A DNA stretch of 64,000 nucleotides from an uncultured Pelagibacteraceae bacterium (GCA_902530215.1 CABZZR010000001.1:96800-160799), one strand, 5' to 3'; positions 26,207-35,774 are shown, counted from the stretch's first letter. Notes: a model not told the origin generated them from the sequence alone. A program made the numbers and translations.

Positions 26207-28624
26207 ATGGAAAAAAACGCCAAGGTAGTTGTAATAGGTGGAGGAGTAGTCGGTTGCTCAATACTATATCATTTATCTAAGTTTGGACTAAAAGATTGCA
26301 TTCTTCTTGAAAGAAACGAATTAACTTCAGGATCATCATGGCATGCAGCTGGTAATGTACATGTAATTTCTTCAGATCCAAATATTTCTAGAATGATGGC
26401 TTATACAATTAGTTTGTACAAAGAAATTGAAAAAGAGTCAGGACATTCTACTGGTTTTAAGCCAAGTGGAGGATTTTATTTAGCTTCTAATGAAGTTTGG
26501 GCAGATTATTTAAAAAGAGAAAGATCAAAAGCTAGATATATGGGCTTAGACCAAGAGTTTATATCTCTAGATGAGGTTAAAAAAAAACATCCTTTAATAG
26601 ATCCCAAAAGATATCTTTTAGCATTGTGGGATCCTATTGATGGAGAGGTAGATCCATCAGGAGTTACTTATGCTTTCGCTAAGGCCGCTAAAGTATATGG
26701 AGGCAAATATTATACCCATACTACTGTTATAGATACTAAACAAAAAAATAATGGAACATGGGATATTGTTACTAATAAAGGTAATATTAATGCAGAAATA
26801 GTTATTAACGCAGGAGGTCTATGGGCCAGAGAAGTTGGTAAGTTAGCTGGAATAAATTTACCAGTTCAACCAATGGAACATCATTATCTAATCACTGAAA
26901 CCATTCCTGAAATTGCAGAAATGGGAGAAAACAACAGACTGCCGATTGGAACAGATTTTGAGGGAAACATCTATTTTAGACAAGAAGCGAAAGGGATGCT
27001 TCTTGGAACTTATGAACAAAAATCTACACCATGGAAAGTGGAAGGAACTCCAATGAATTTTGGACATGAACTTTTAGAACCTAAATTGGATAACATTCAA
27101 GATAAACTGGCCATTGGCTTTGAGAGAATGCCTGCTTTAGAAAAAGCTGGAATAAAAAATATAGTCAACGGTCCTTTTACTTTTGGTCCAGATGGAAGCC
27201 CTTTGATTGGACCAATGCCAGGTTTAAAAAATTATTGGGTTGCAGTTGGAGTTATGGCTGGTTTTTGTCAGGGTGGTGGTGTGGGTAAGTGTATTGCTGA
27301 ATGGATAATTGATGGAGAACCATCCATAGATGTTTGGGCAATGGATGTAGCACGTTTTGGTAATTATGCTTCACCAGATTATGGAACAATAAAGTCTTCA
27401 GAAAATTATGAAAGAAGGTTCATTATGACCTTTCCAAATGAAACCTTGCCAAAAGGAAGAAGACAAAAAACTACTTCTTTGTATGATCGTTTTATATCAA
27501 AAGGTGCGGTTATGGGAGACTCATTTGGACTGGAGACAGCTCTTTGGTTTGCAAAAAATTCTAAAGATGCCTATGAGGAACCCACATTTAAACGCTCCAG
27601 GTGCCACGACTATGTTGCAGAAGAAGTAAAAGCAGTGAGAACATCGGTTGGCGCTACAGAAATAGCAAATTTCGCTAAGCATGAATTTAAAGGGAAAGGA
27701 GCAAGAAAATTTCTTGATTATATTTTAGCTGGCAGGATACCCAAACCTGGTAGAATTATTCTTACTCCAATGCTGACTCATAAAGGTAAATTGTATGGCG
27801 ATTTAACTGTTGCTTGCTTAAATGAAGAAAAATTTATGCTTTTTGGCTCGGGGGCTGCTCAAGAAATGCACCGTAGATGGTTTGAAAAATTTTTACCAAA
27901 AAATGATGTACACTATAAAAATAGATCAGATGACTTTCATGGTATTGCTATTTCGGGTCCTAATTCAAGAAAATTATTGTCTAGGATATGTAGAGATGAT
28001 GTTTCAGATAAAATGTTTCGTTTCAGAGATACCAAACAAACATTTGTTGCTGGAGTTCCAGCAATACTAAATCGTATATCTTTTTCGGGAGAATTAGGTT
28101 ATGAAATTTATGTGGCTCCACAGTTTCAACTTAAACTATTTGAGGAAATTGAAATAAATGGTAAAGATTTATTTTTAAAGCTTTATGGAACAAGAGCATT
28201 AATGTCATTAAGACTAGAAAAAAATTGGGGAGCTTGGACGCTTGATTTTAGACCAGATTTTACAGCTGCAGAGTCAGGTTTAGACGCTTTTATTTATTGG
28301 GATAAAGAATTTATTGGTAAAAAAGCAACCATGGAAGAAAGAAAAAATGGACCTAAAAAGAAACTTGTTACAATGACAATAGACACAGAAGACATCGACG
28401 TTACCAATGATGAAGCAATTTTAAAAGATGATAAATGCGTAGGCTACATAACTTCAGGAGGATATGCACACCATATTAAAAAAAGTATGGGACTTGGCTA
28501 TGTACCAAGCAATTTATCAAAACATGGTACTTCTTTGAATGTAGAAATTAATGGAAAACTTTACCCCGCTCATGTAACCGAAAGACCGCTGTATGATGCA
28601 AATGGTGGAAAAATGAAAAGTTAA
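26207..28624 (+). CDS. Dimethylglycine dehydrogenase (FAD oxidoreductase-GcvT fusion)
   Basis: Oxidatively demethylates dimethylglycine to sarcosine and hands the C1 unit to tetrahydrofolate. I use ATG 26207 (805 residues) rather than the TTG one codon upstream. Domains: an N-terminal DAO-type FAD domain with GGGVVG at 11-16 and SGSSWHAAG at 41-49, where His46 is the expected covalent FAD attachment site; a linker domain (about 370-430); and a C-terminal GcvT-like folate-binding region (about 430-800). Length suits the DMGDH/SARDH family. BHMT immediately upstream supplies the substrate and SoxBDAG takes the product. A sarcosine dehydrogenase assignment is the main alternative. Confidence 0.85.
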   Translation: MEKNAKVVVIGGGVVGCSILYHLSKFGLKDCILLERNELTSGSSWHAAGNVHVISSDPNISRMMAYTISLYKEIEKESGHSTGFKPSGGFYLASNEVWADYLKRERSKARYMGLDQEFISLDEVKKKHPLIDPKRYLLALWDPIDGEVDPSGVTYAFAKAAKVYGGKYYTHTTVIDTKQKNNGTWDIVTNKGNINAEIVINAGGLWAREVGKLAGINLPVQPMEHHYLITETIPEIAEMGENNRLPIGTDFEGNIYFRQEAKGMLLGTYEQKSTPWKVEGTPMNFGHELLEPKLDNIQDKLAIGFERMPALEKAGIKNIVNGPFTFGPDGSPLIGPMPGLKNYWVAVGVMAGFCQGGGVGKCIAEWIIDGEPSIDVWAMDVARFGNYASPDYGTIKSSENYERRFIMTFPNETLPKGRRQKTTSLYDRFISKGAVMGDSFGLETALWFAKNSKDAYEEPTFKRSRCHDYVAEEVKAVRTSVGATEIANFAKHEFKGKGARKFLDYILAGRIPKPGRIILTPMLTHKGKLYGDLTVACLNEEKFMLFGSGAAQEMHRRWFEKFLPKNDVHYKNRSDDFHGIAISGPNSRKLLSRICRDDVSDKMFRFRDTKQTFVAGVPAILNRISFSGELGYEIYVAPQFQLKLFEEIEINGKDLFLKLYGTRALMSLRLEKNWGAWTLDFRPDFTAAESGLDAFIYWDKEFIGKKATMEERKNGPKKKLVTMTIDTEDIDVTNDEAILKDDKCVGYITSGGYAHHIKKSMGLGYVPSNLSKHGTSLNVEINGKLYPAHVTERPLYDANGGKMKS

Positions 28625-28679
28625 TGACAAAAAATATTTTTTTTTATAAGTTGATTTATAAATAAAAAATTATTTTAAT

Positions 28680-29369
28680 ATGAATATAAAAAAAAGAATT
28701 TTAGCAATTGTGCCTCATCCGGATGATGAGGTGTTGGGTGCTGGTGGAATTTTAGCAAAATCTAAACTGTTAGGTTATAAAACAAAAGTTTTAACTATAG
28801 GTACTAATTTTGTTTCACCGATAATTAAAAAAAAATTGAACGATAGTTTAAATGAAGCAAAAAAAGCTCATAAAATTTTAAAAGTTGATAAAAGTATTTT
28901 TTTTAATATTCCTGCATTAACTGTTCACAAACAACCAATAGAAGTGTTGGCGAACAAAATATATGAAGAAATAAAAAACTTTGAACCTTCAATTGTTTTG
29001 ATACCTTTTCCTGACAGACATCAAGATCATAAAGCAGTTTTTGATTTATCTATGACCGCTACTAGACCTAAGGGAGTGGGTAAACAAATTTCCCTAGTAG
29101 CCTGCTATGAAGTTCCATCATCAACTTATTTTAGTGCACCAAAAATTGAGCCAAATTTTTATCCGAATTGGAATGTAGATATTAGTTCAACTATCAAAAA
29201 AAAAATTAATGCTTTAAAACAGTATAAGTCAACTCTGTCTAAAAATGAGTTTGCCAGATCGACTAAAGCAATAAATTCTTTAGCTTCTTTTAGGGGGTCT
29301 CAAGTTGGATTCGATTATGCGGAGTGTTTTTACATAATTAGAATGCAAAGTAAAAATACTTTGTTTTAA
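28680..29369 (+). CDS. PIG-L/LmbE family deacetylase
   Basis: A 229-residue zinc-dependent deacetylase-like protein. The metal motif PHPDDE is at 12-17 and the second metal or catalytic segment DRHQDH at 112-117, so the active site is intact. PIG-L proteins remove N-acetyl groups from glycans or small thiols. The following gene, 3 nt away, looks like an acyltransferase, so the pair may remodel an amino sugar (deacetylation then re-acylation). The actual substrate is unknown. Confidence 0.85.
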   Translation: MNIKKRILAIVPHPDDEVLGAGGILAKSKLLGYKTKVLTIGTNFVSPIIKKKLNDSLNEAKKAHKILKVDKSIFFNIPALTVHKQPIEVLANKIYEEIKNFEPSIVLIPFPDRHQDHKAVFDLSMTATRPKGVGKQISLVACYEVPSSTYFSAPKIEPNFYPNWNVDISSTIKKKINALKQYKSTLSKNEFARSTKAINSLASFRGSQVGFDYAECFYIIRMQSKNTLF

Positions 29370-29372
29370 TAA

Positions 29373-30314
29373 ATGAGTGAAATTGAAAGCTTTTCATATA
29401 AAAATTACCAAAACAAAAATGAGTATAAAATAGTAAAACTATTTGAAAAAACTTTTAAAAGAAAATTCAACATTAAAAAATGGAATTGGGTATTTAAAAA
29501 AAACCCAAGCGGAAAAAGCAAAATAACTTTAGTATTTTTAAAAAATAGATTAGTGGGACAATGTGCTTCAATTAAACTACTTTTTAGATCAAATTCTAAA
29601 ATAAAAAGTTTTTATCGACTACAAGACGTTATGGTTGATAAAAAATACAGATTAAAAAAAATTTCTACAAAAAATTTAAAATTATTCACATCAGAAGCAA
29701 TTAAAAAAAATAACAATATAATTGCATTTCCAAATGATAGGTCTGTTAAATCATTTTTGAGGGCTGGTTATAAAATATTTTACATTCACACGTATGAAAT
29801 GCTTTTAAAAACAAAGTATAAAGTAGATGAAAAAATAATTATTAAAAACTCTAATAGTGTAAGTTTTAATAGCAAAGATACAGATTTGATAAATAATTGC
29901 TTAAAAAAATATACTCTTTTTAATTCAAGGAAAACCAATTATCTTAATTGGCGCTATAGTTTAAGCTATAACAATTATAAAATTTCTAGATTTTATCTTA
30001 ATAAAAAAATGATAGGACTTATAGTTGGAAAATTCTATGCAAAAGATAAATCGATTTGCATTTGTGAATTATTTTTTAATGAAAGTAAAAATCTTTACTC
30101 AATAATAAAATCTTTTTTAATATTTGTAAAAAAGAGTAAAGCAAAAAAAATAAAAATATGGAGTATTCCTTATTTTAATTTTCATAAAAACTTATTAAAT
30201 TTTGGTTTTAAAAAAACTAGTTATAAAACAAATATCTGTGTTGATAAAAATTTATTCCAAAATAAATCAATTAAAAAAATTTTCTTATCAATGGGAGATT
30301 CTGATATTTACTAA
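29373..30314 (+). CDS. Possible GNAT-type acyltransferase
   Basis: A 313-residue lysine- and isoleucine-rich protein. I see an N-terminal GNAT-like pattern: WNWVFKKNPSGKSKITLVFL, then VGQCASIKLLF and LQDVMVDKKYR, which resembles the strand-4 to acetyl-CoA loop of GNAT enzymes, followed by SEAIKKNNNIIAFPNDRSVK. A second, weaker half follows (about 190-300), as in tandem GNAT or FemX-like proteins. It starts 3 nt after the PIG-L gene. The extreme AT and lysine bias blurs homology, so the assignment is tentative. Confidence 0.5.
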   Translation: MSEIESFSYKNYQNKNEYKIVKLFEKTFKRKFNIKKWNWVFKKNPSGKSKITLVFLKNRLVGQCASIKLLFRSNSKIKSFYRLQDVMVDKKYRLKKISTKNLKLFTSEAIKKNNNIIAFPNDRSVKSFLRAGYKIFYIHTYEMLLKTKYKVDEKIIIKNSNSVSFNSKDTDLINNCLKKYTLFNSRKTNYLNWRYSLSYNNYKISRFYLNKKMIGLIVGKFYAKDKSICICELFFNESKNLYSIIKSFLIFVKKSKAKKIKIWSIPYFNFHKNLLNFGFKKTSYKTNICVDKNLFQNKSIKKIFLSMGDSDIY

Positions 30315-30344
30315 CAACTTAAATATCAAATAAAATTTCTTGGA

Positions 30345-30806
30345 TTACTTTTTAAGCTTATTAGAAAAAACAAGATTATTTAATACAAATTTTGATGAAT
30401 TTTTTTTTATAAAATCATCCATAATTTTTATTTTTTCTTGTTCGAACTCAGTTGTTTTTCTTTTTTTAAGATCTACATATAAGGATAAAACTTCTGTAGT
30501 GGCTGCAAGATACTTTTTTTCTTTATGAAACATTGCAACTTTATATTGAATTCTTTTCTTATCATGATCTAAAAAAGTAAGATGCACCTCAACTTCATCA
30601 CCTAATTTAACTTCTTGATTATAGGTTGTATGGCTCTCTACAACAAAAGTACTTTTCATATATTTTCTTGCGGATTCTCCTGCCATATTAAAAATATCAA
30701 GCATTACATCAGCTGAGATATCAAAAATATGTATATAATAAGCAACATTCATATGGCCGTTGTAATCAGTCCATTCTTTTCTTACTTTTTCTGTTTTTAA
30801 AATCAT
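30345..30806 (-). CDS. Hotdog-fold acyl-CoA thioesterase
   Basis: A 153-residue single hotdog-domain thioesterase of the 4-hydroxybenzoyl-CoA type; the catalytic-helix motif DYNGHMNVAYY begins at Asp14. It hydrolyses an acyl-CoA in the cytosol. It is divergent from a glycine-betaine-type ABC ATPase with only 32 nt between start codons. Betainyl-CoA thioesterases of carnitine breakdown belong to this fold and would fit the neighbourhood, but no carnitine dehydrogenase or cleavage enzyme is next to it, so the specific role is open. Confidence 0.8.
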   Translation of the reverse strand: MILKTEKVRKEWTDYNGHMNVAYYIHIFDISADVMLDIFNMAGESARKYMKSTFVVESHTTYNQEVKLGDEVEVHLTFLDHDKKRIQYKVAMFHKEKKYLAATTEVLSLYVDLKKRKTTEFEQEKIKIMDDFIKKNSSKFVLNNLVFSNKLKK

Positions 30807-30838
30807 ATTCTTTGAATATAGTACACTTTCAAAAAAAA

Positions 30839-31891
30839 ATGTCTAAAATTGAAATAAAAAACGTCTATAAGATTTTTGGTGAAAACCCTGCAAGTGTACT
30901 TCCAATGGTACAGGAAGGGGCAACAAAAGAAGAAGTTTTAGAAAAAACTGGGCACACAGTTGGGCTAGATAATGTCTCTTTAAATATTCAGGAAGGAGAA
31001 ACTTTTGTTTGTATGGGTTTATCTGGATCAGGAAAATCTACACTTATTCGTCATATTAATAGATTAATAGACCCAACATCTGGTGAAGTATCTGTTGAAG
31101 GTACAAATGTTATGCAATTAGATCAAAAAAAACTAATTGAGTTTAGAAGGCACAGAATGAGTATGGTTTTTCAAAGATTTGGATTATTTCCACACAGAAC
31201 TGTCGTTCAAAATGTTGGTTATGGTCTTGAGGTTCAAGGAAAAGACAAAAAAGATATTGAAAAAGTTGCAATGGAAAAAATTCATTCCGTTGGCCTGAGT
31301 GGATTTGAAAATATGTACCCAAGCCAGTTATCTGGAGGTATGCAACAACGTGTAGGTCTCGCTCGAGCCCTGGCGACTAATGCAGATATTATGTTGATGG
31401 ATGAAGCTTTTAGTGCACTTGACCCACTTATTCGTAGCGATATGCAAAAACAACTTTTGGCTCTACAAGCAGAGTTGAAAAAAACTATTGTATTTATTAC
31501 TCACGATTTAGATGAATCATTAAAATTGGGTGATCATATAGGAATTTTGAATGGAGGAAGACTGGTTCAAGTAGGCACACCAATTGATATAATTATGAAT
31601 CCAGCAGATAACTATGTCGCTGCTTTTGTAAAAGATGTAAATCGAGCTAAAGTTATAAAAGCAAAAATTATAATGATTCCTGCAAATAAGTTTAGGAACA
31701 CAAAAAATTCAAATACTATTAAAGTGAATGAAGATACATTTTTAGAAGAGTTTTTACCTAAAGTTTGTTTAACTCCAGCTTTAGTTGAAGTAGTTGATAA
31801 AAATGGAAATGTAAAAGGATATATAACAGATAAAGAATTATCTGTTGCATTGGCAAAAACACAAGTAAATGGTTCTATAAAAAAAAACTAG
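30839..31891 (+). CDS. proV: Glycine betaine/proline ABC transporter ATP-binding protein
   Basis: ATPase of a ProU/OpuA-type osmolyte importer, 350 residues from the ATG at 30839; an in-frame TTG nine codons upstream is disregarded because it adds no conserved sequence. Seen: the long N-terminal extension typical of ProV (IFGENPASVLPMVQEG), Walker A GLSGSGKST at 60-68, signature LSGGMQQR, Walker B LMDEAFSALD and switch histidine in FITHDLDE. The C-terminal region holds a shortened CBS-like segment. No permease or binding-protein gene follows; the next gene is on the opposite strand. Confidence 0.88.
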   Translation: MSKIEIKNVYKIFGENPASVLPMVQEGATKEEVLEKTGHTVGLDNVSLNIQEGETFVCMGLSGSGKSTLIRHINRLIDPTSGEVSVEGTNVMQLDQKKLIEFRRHRMSMVFQRFGLFPHRTVVQNVGYGLEVQGKDKKDIEKVAMEKIHSVGLSGFENMYPSQLSGGMQQRVGLARALATNADIMLMDEAFSALDPLIRSDMQKQLLALQAELKKTIVFITHDLDESLKLGDHIGILNGGRLVQVGTPIDIIMNPADNYVAAFVKDVNRAKVIKAKIIMIPANKFRNTKNSNTIKVNEDTFLEEFLPKVCLTPALVEVVDKNGNVKGYITDKELSVALAKTQVNGSIKKN

Positions 31892-31913
31892 CAATATTCT
31901 AAATATCTTTAGA

Positions 31914-32561
31914 TCAAAAATTTTCAAAAACTAAATTGTTTTTATTTTTATATTTATTGTAAATTTTTTTATTTTTAATCGTATAATAATAAACTTCCTT
32001 CTTAATTTTTTTTATTTTCCTTTCTGATAAATATTTTTTTTCAAGAACTAAAAATTTTACATATTTTTTTTTGGATTTTAGTTTTATAATTTTGATGCTG
32101 GCAGTTGACTTAAATAATAAACCTAATGGTAAATTTTTTTTCAACCGGTATAGTCTCTGCAAGTTTTTTTCTTTGAAGGAAATTATTTTATAATTTTTTA
32201 TTTTTTTTACCAACTTTATTAAATTTGATAAATTTTTTTCTTTTAGTAGTGGTTTTACTTCTAAAAGTAGCGGATACTTGTTTTTTGATATTTCTAACAA
32301 GCTCTTTAAAAGAGGTATTTCTGCTTTTTTTCTTTTACTTATTTTTTTAAGATCTAAATAATAAGTATCTTTTATTTTTTTATTAATTTTAAATTTTTTT
32401 TTTAAATTAAAATCATGAAAGCATACAAACTGATTGTCTTTACTTACATGCAAATCAGTTTCAACTCCAAATTTTTCTTTAAATGAATATTTAAAGGACG
32501 TTAAAGTATTTTCATTAAAATTTTTTTTGAATAAACCTCTGTGAACATAGTGTGTGGGCAT
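31914..32561 (-). CDS. Glycerophosphodiester phosphodiesterase
   Basis: A 215-residue GDPD-family enzyme that releases glycerol 3-phosphate and an alcohol such as choline or ethanolamine from glycerophosphodiesters. Seen: HRG at 7-9, the metal and catalytic triplet Glu34, Asp36, His38 in ETDLH, and HD at 49-50. No signal peptide, so cytoplasmic. It is shorter than usual (about 240) and its C-terminal half is strongly lysine-biased. It is last in a five-gene minus-strand run, 5 nt after the phosphatase gene. The glycerol 3-phosphate could enter the same route as imported glycerol. Confidence 0.85.
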   Translation of the reverse strand: MPTHYVHRGLFKKNFNENTLTSFKYSFKEKFGVETDLHVSKDNQFVCFHDFNLKKKFKINKKIKDTYYLDLKKISKRKKAEIPLLKSLLEISKNKYPLLLEVKPLLKEKNLSNLIKLVKKIKNYKIISFKEKNLQRLYRLKKNLPLGLLFKSTASIKIIKLKSKKKYVKFLVLEKKYLSERKIKKIKKEVYYYTIKNKKIYNKYKNKNNLVFENF

Positions 32562-32566
32562 TTAAA

Positions 32567-33376
32567 TTAGCAAACTTTTTTTAGCATTTTCAAGATTTTC
32601 TTATGTAAAACTTTATTTGAACTTGCAATAATATTTCCCGCATCTGTAGGAGCTTTACCTTTCCAGGTTGTAACAATACCTCCTGAATTTTTAATTAACG
32701 GAATTAAAGCATGGATATCCCAAATTTTATTGTAACATTGAAGCACCACATTTAGTTTTCCATCACATAGCTGACAATAACTAAGTGCATCAGAACATGG
32801 ATATCTCATTAGCTTAGTTAACTTAGATATTTTTTTCTGCTCATTTAACGACAAGTATCCAAAAAAATTTCCTGCGATTTTTGCATTTTTTATATTTTCT
32901 GATTTTGTAACTTTTATTTTTTTGAACTTATTATTTTCTACTAAATAAGAAGATTTATCTGACCCAGTTATGTAATATTTCTTTAAAACAGGAAAATTAG
33001 CTAATCCAAGAGTAGGTTGATTTTTGTAGTTAACACTTATTAAATTGCTCCAAGTGGGACTTCCGATAACAAATGAGCGAGTACCATCGATTGGGTCTAT
33101 TATCCAAGAAAACCCACTTTTTGATTTTTTTTCTTTAAATTCTTCACCAACTATTCCATCTTTAGGAAATTTTTTTATAATCTCTTTTCTTAAAAAAATT
33201 TCTATAGCTTTATCAATATTTGTAACTGGATCAAAACCATTTTTATTTTTTGACTTGTTATTTAATTTAAATTTACCCTTTAATTTCTTAAAATATAATT
33301 TGTTAATTTTTTTAGGAAGTGATTTTAAGAATTTATAATAATTTTGTTTACTTTTTTTTAAATTTCTTGAGTCCAT
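32567..33376 (-). CDS. Inositol monophosphatase family phosphatase
   Basis: Mg-dependent sugar or alcohol phosphatase, 269 residues. Seen: GEEF with Glu78/Glu79, the core motif DPIDGTRSF with Asp94 and Asp97, and IWDIHA with Asp220. The C-terminal half resembles HisN-type histidinol phosphatases, in which this family often serves in alphaproteobacteria, so histidinol phosphatase is a serious alternative to inositol phosphatase. It lies 1 nt after the aldehyde dehydrogenase stop codon and 5 nt before the GDPD gene. Confidence 0.82.
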   Translation of the reverse strand: MDSRNLKKSKQNYYKFLKSLPKKINKLYFKKLKGKFKLNNKSKNKNGFDPVTNIDKAIEIFLRKEIIKKFPKDGIVGEEFKEKKSKSGFSWIIDPIDGTRSFVIGSPTWSNLISVNYKNQPTLGLANFPVLKKYYITGSDKSSYLVENNKFKKIKVTKSENIKNAKIAGNFFGYLSLNEQKKISKLTKLMRYPCSDALSYCQLCDGKLNVVLQCYNKIWDIHALIPLIKNSGGIVTTWKGKAPTDAGNIIASSNKVLHKKILKMLKKVC

Positions 33377-33377
33377 T

Positions 33378-34808
33378 TTATTTCCAACCTGTTATTGTTT
33401 TCACTTCTAAGTATTCTTCTAAACCCCAAGTGCCACCTTCTCTGCCGTTTCCTGATTGTCTATATCCTCCAAAAGGTGTCCCTGATGCAGCTGAATTTCC
33501 ATTAATATATACACATCCCGATCTCAGTTTTTTTGCAACTCTTTTTGCCTTTTTTACATCTTCAGTTTGCAAATAGTTACCAAGGCCATATTCTGTGTCA
33601 TTGGTAATCGCAATTGCCTCTTCCTCTGTTTCAAATGGAATTATTGAAAGAACTGGCCCAAAAATTTCTTTTTTTGCAATTCCCATATTATTTGATACGT
33701 CTGTAAATATAGTCGGTCTAATAAAATAACCTTTCTTTAAACCATTTGGCAATTCAGGACCACCTGCTGCTAGAGTCGCTCCTTCTTTTATTCCACTTTT
33801 TATAAGGTTTATTATTTTATCGTATTGAACTTTTGAAACTACTGGTCCTATGTGGTCTCCTTTTTTTGAGGCTAGATCAACTTTAATTTTGTTGGCTTCA
33901 TCTGTTGCTTCTTTTACAGCTCTTGCATATATAGATTTTTCTACTAACATTCTTGTTGGAGCATCACAAGATTGACCAGAATTACTCATTACGTTTCTAA
34001 TTCCATCTCTAACAGCATTGGGGTAAGAATCTGCAAAAACAATATTTCCACCTTTGCCGCCCAACTCTAAACAAACTCTTTTAATTGTATCTGCTGCATT
34101 TTTTGAAATTAGCTTTCCAGCTCTTGTTGATCCGGTAAATGAAATCATGTCAATATTAGGATGAGCAGATATATTTGTGCCAACTCCAGCTCCATCGCCA
34201 TTTACTAAATTGAATACTCCTGAAGGAAACCCAGCTTCATCAATCATCTCAGCAAATAACATTGCAGAGATAGGAGCTATTTCTGATGGTTTAAGAATCA
34301 TTGTACAGCCAGTTGAAAGGGCAGGAATCACTTTTAAAGCTATTTGGTTAATCGGCCAATTCCAAGGAGTAATCAAACCACATACTCCTATAGGCTCATA
34401 GCTTATATAATTATTTGACTTCAAATCAAAACTTTCTCCAAACTTAAAATTTTTTAATCTTAATATAAAATCTTCTAAATGTGATTGACCAGAAGCAGCA
34501 TGTGTAGAAATTGCATAATCAATAGGAGCTCCCATTTCCATTGACATTACTGAAGCTATTTCGTTAAATCTTTTTTTATAAACTTTAAGTAATTTTTCTA
34601 AAAGATTAATTCTTTCTTCTTTCGAAGTTTCTTTCCACTTTACAAAAGCCTCTTTTGCAACTTTAACTGCCTTATCAGTATCATCTTTAGATCCTAAGGA
34701 AATAACAGCAAAAGGCTCTTCATTAGAAGGATTTATAACTTCAAAATCACTTGATTTTGTAGGTTTAATCCATTTTCCATCTATGTAAAAATTTTTTTTA
34801 TCTAACAT
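33378..34808 (-). CDS. NAD(P)-dependent aldehyde dehydrogenase
   Basis: A 476-residue aldehyde dehydrogenase with an intact active site: Asn150 in PWN, Glu248 in LELGGKGG and nucleophile Cys281 in GQSCDAPTR. It differs clearly from the other aldehyde dehydrogenase at 19520-21001. It follows a beta-hydroxyacid-type dehydrogenase (24 nt gap), suggesting sequential alcohol/acid oxidation, but the substrate is unknown. The operon diverges from the phosphonate-type oxygenase pair at 36720, so a link to C-P or betaine-aldehyde chemistry is possible, not shown. Confidence 0.9.
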   Translation of the reverse strand: MLDKKNFYIDGKWIKPTKSSDFEVINPSNEEPFAVISLGSKDDTDKAVKVAKEAFVKWKETSKEERINLLEKLLKVYKKRFNEIASVMSMEMGAPIDYAISTHAASGQSHLEDFILRLKNFKFGESFDLKSNNYISYEPIGVCGLITPWNWPINQIALKVIPALSTGCTMILKPSEIAPISAMLFAEMIDEAGFPSGVFNLVNGDGAGVGTNISAHPNIDMISFTGSTRAGKLISKNAADTIKRVCLELGGKGGNIVFADSYPNAVRDGIRNVMSNSGQSCDAPTRMLVEKSIYARAVKEATDEANKIKVDLASKKGDHIGPVVSKVQYDKIINLIKSGIKEGATLAAGGPELPNGLKKGYFIRPTIFTDVSNNMGIAKKEIFGPVLSIIPFETEEEAIAITNDTEYGLGNYLQTEDVKKAKRVAKKLRSGCVYINGNSAASGTPFGGYRQSGNGREGGTWGLEEYLEVKTITGWK

Positions 34809-34832
34809 TTTCCATTACTATTATCACATAAA

Positions 34833-35774
34833 TTATATTTCATAACCTTTTTCTTCTTTTTCATTATCGACTAATTCTTCAGGATAACCACTGGCTCTAA
34901 AGTTAATTTTACAATTATCTTCCAATCTTTTCACAACCATAGACGACCATGATCTTGGTCCATATTTTTTATTCGCATCTTTAAAGATATCTAAAACTAA
35001 AGGTGAAATTTCTAAAGGTATGTTTAATTTTTGGGATAAATCGTTAAATAGTTTCATATCCTTTTCTACTAAATCCATAGTAAAATTTATATTGTAAGAG
35101 CCATTTAAAATTACCTGACTTTCTGTTTCGTGCACAAATGAGTTTCCAGATGAAACCAAAATACCTTTGAAAGTTTTGTTCATATCTAAATTGGATTTTT
35201 TTGCCACCGCCCATGCTTCTCCTAAGGCGGCTAAATGAGTCGATGCCAAATAATTTGTGATAACTTTTAAAATTGATGCTGAACCAAGTTCTCCCGTATG
35301 TAAAATTTTTCTACCCATTGCGGTTAAAGCAGGCAGTATTTTTTCAAAATACTTTCTTTCACCTCCAATAAATATAGCAATATTTCCTGTTGTTGCTCGA
35401 TGACAGCCTCCACTAACAGGACCATCTAAAGGAATAGCTCCTTTTGATCTTACTAGTTCCCCTATTCTTTTAACTTCTTTATTGTCTGTCGTACTCATTT
35501 CTAACCAGATTTTGTCTTTGGATAAACCTTTTATAATTCCATCTTCTGACTCCATTACTTCGGAGCAAGCTTTAGATGAAGGCAAGCAGGTTATAATAAG
35601 ATCAGATTTTTCTGCTAAATCTTTTGGACTACTTGCTATCTGTGCCCCTCGATCTGAAAATTTTTTTATTATTTTATTATCTAGGTCTCTAACAATTATA
35701 TTAAATTTATTCCTCAATAAGCTTCCTGCTAATTTTCCTCCTACATTACCTAATCCTATAAATCCTATTTTCAT
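34833..35774 (-). CDS. Beta-hydroxyacid dehydrogenase (3-hydroxyisobutyrate dehydrogenase family)
   Basis: NAD(P)-dependent dehydrogenase of 313 residues. Seen: Rossmann motif GLGNVGG at 7-13, substrate-binding DGPVSGGCHRATTG near 117-130 and the catalytic lysine Lys170 in SILKVITNY. The family acts on hydroxyisobutyrate, tartronate semialdehyde, gamma-hydroxybutyrate or sulfonate analogues, and the exact substrate cannot be chosen from sequence. It starts in a 4 nt overlap with the DMT transporter upstream and precedes the aldehyde dehydrogenase, forming a small uptake-and-oxidation unit. Confidence 0.85.
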   Translation of the reverse strand: MKIGFIGLGNVGGKLAGSLLRNKFNIIVRDLDNKIIKKFSDRGAQIASSPKDLAEKSDLIITCLPSSKACSEVMESEDGIIKGLSKDKIWLEMSTTDNKEVKRIGELVRSKGAIPLDGPVSGGCHRATTGNIAIFIGGERKYFEKILPALTAMGRKILHTGELGSASILKVITNYLASTHLAALGEAWAVAKKSNLDMNKTFKGILVSSGNSFVHETESQVILNGSYNINFTMDLVEKDMKLFNDLSQKLNIPLEISPLVLDIFKDANKKYGPRSWSSMVVKRLEDNCKINFRASGYPEELVDNEKEEKGYEI

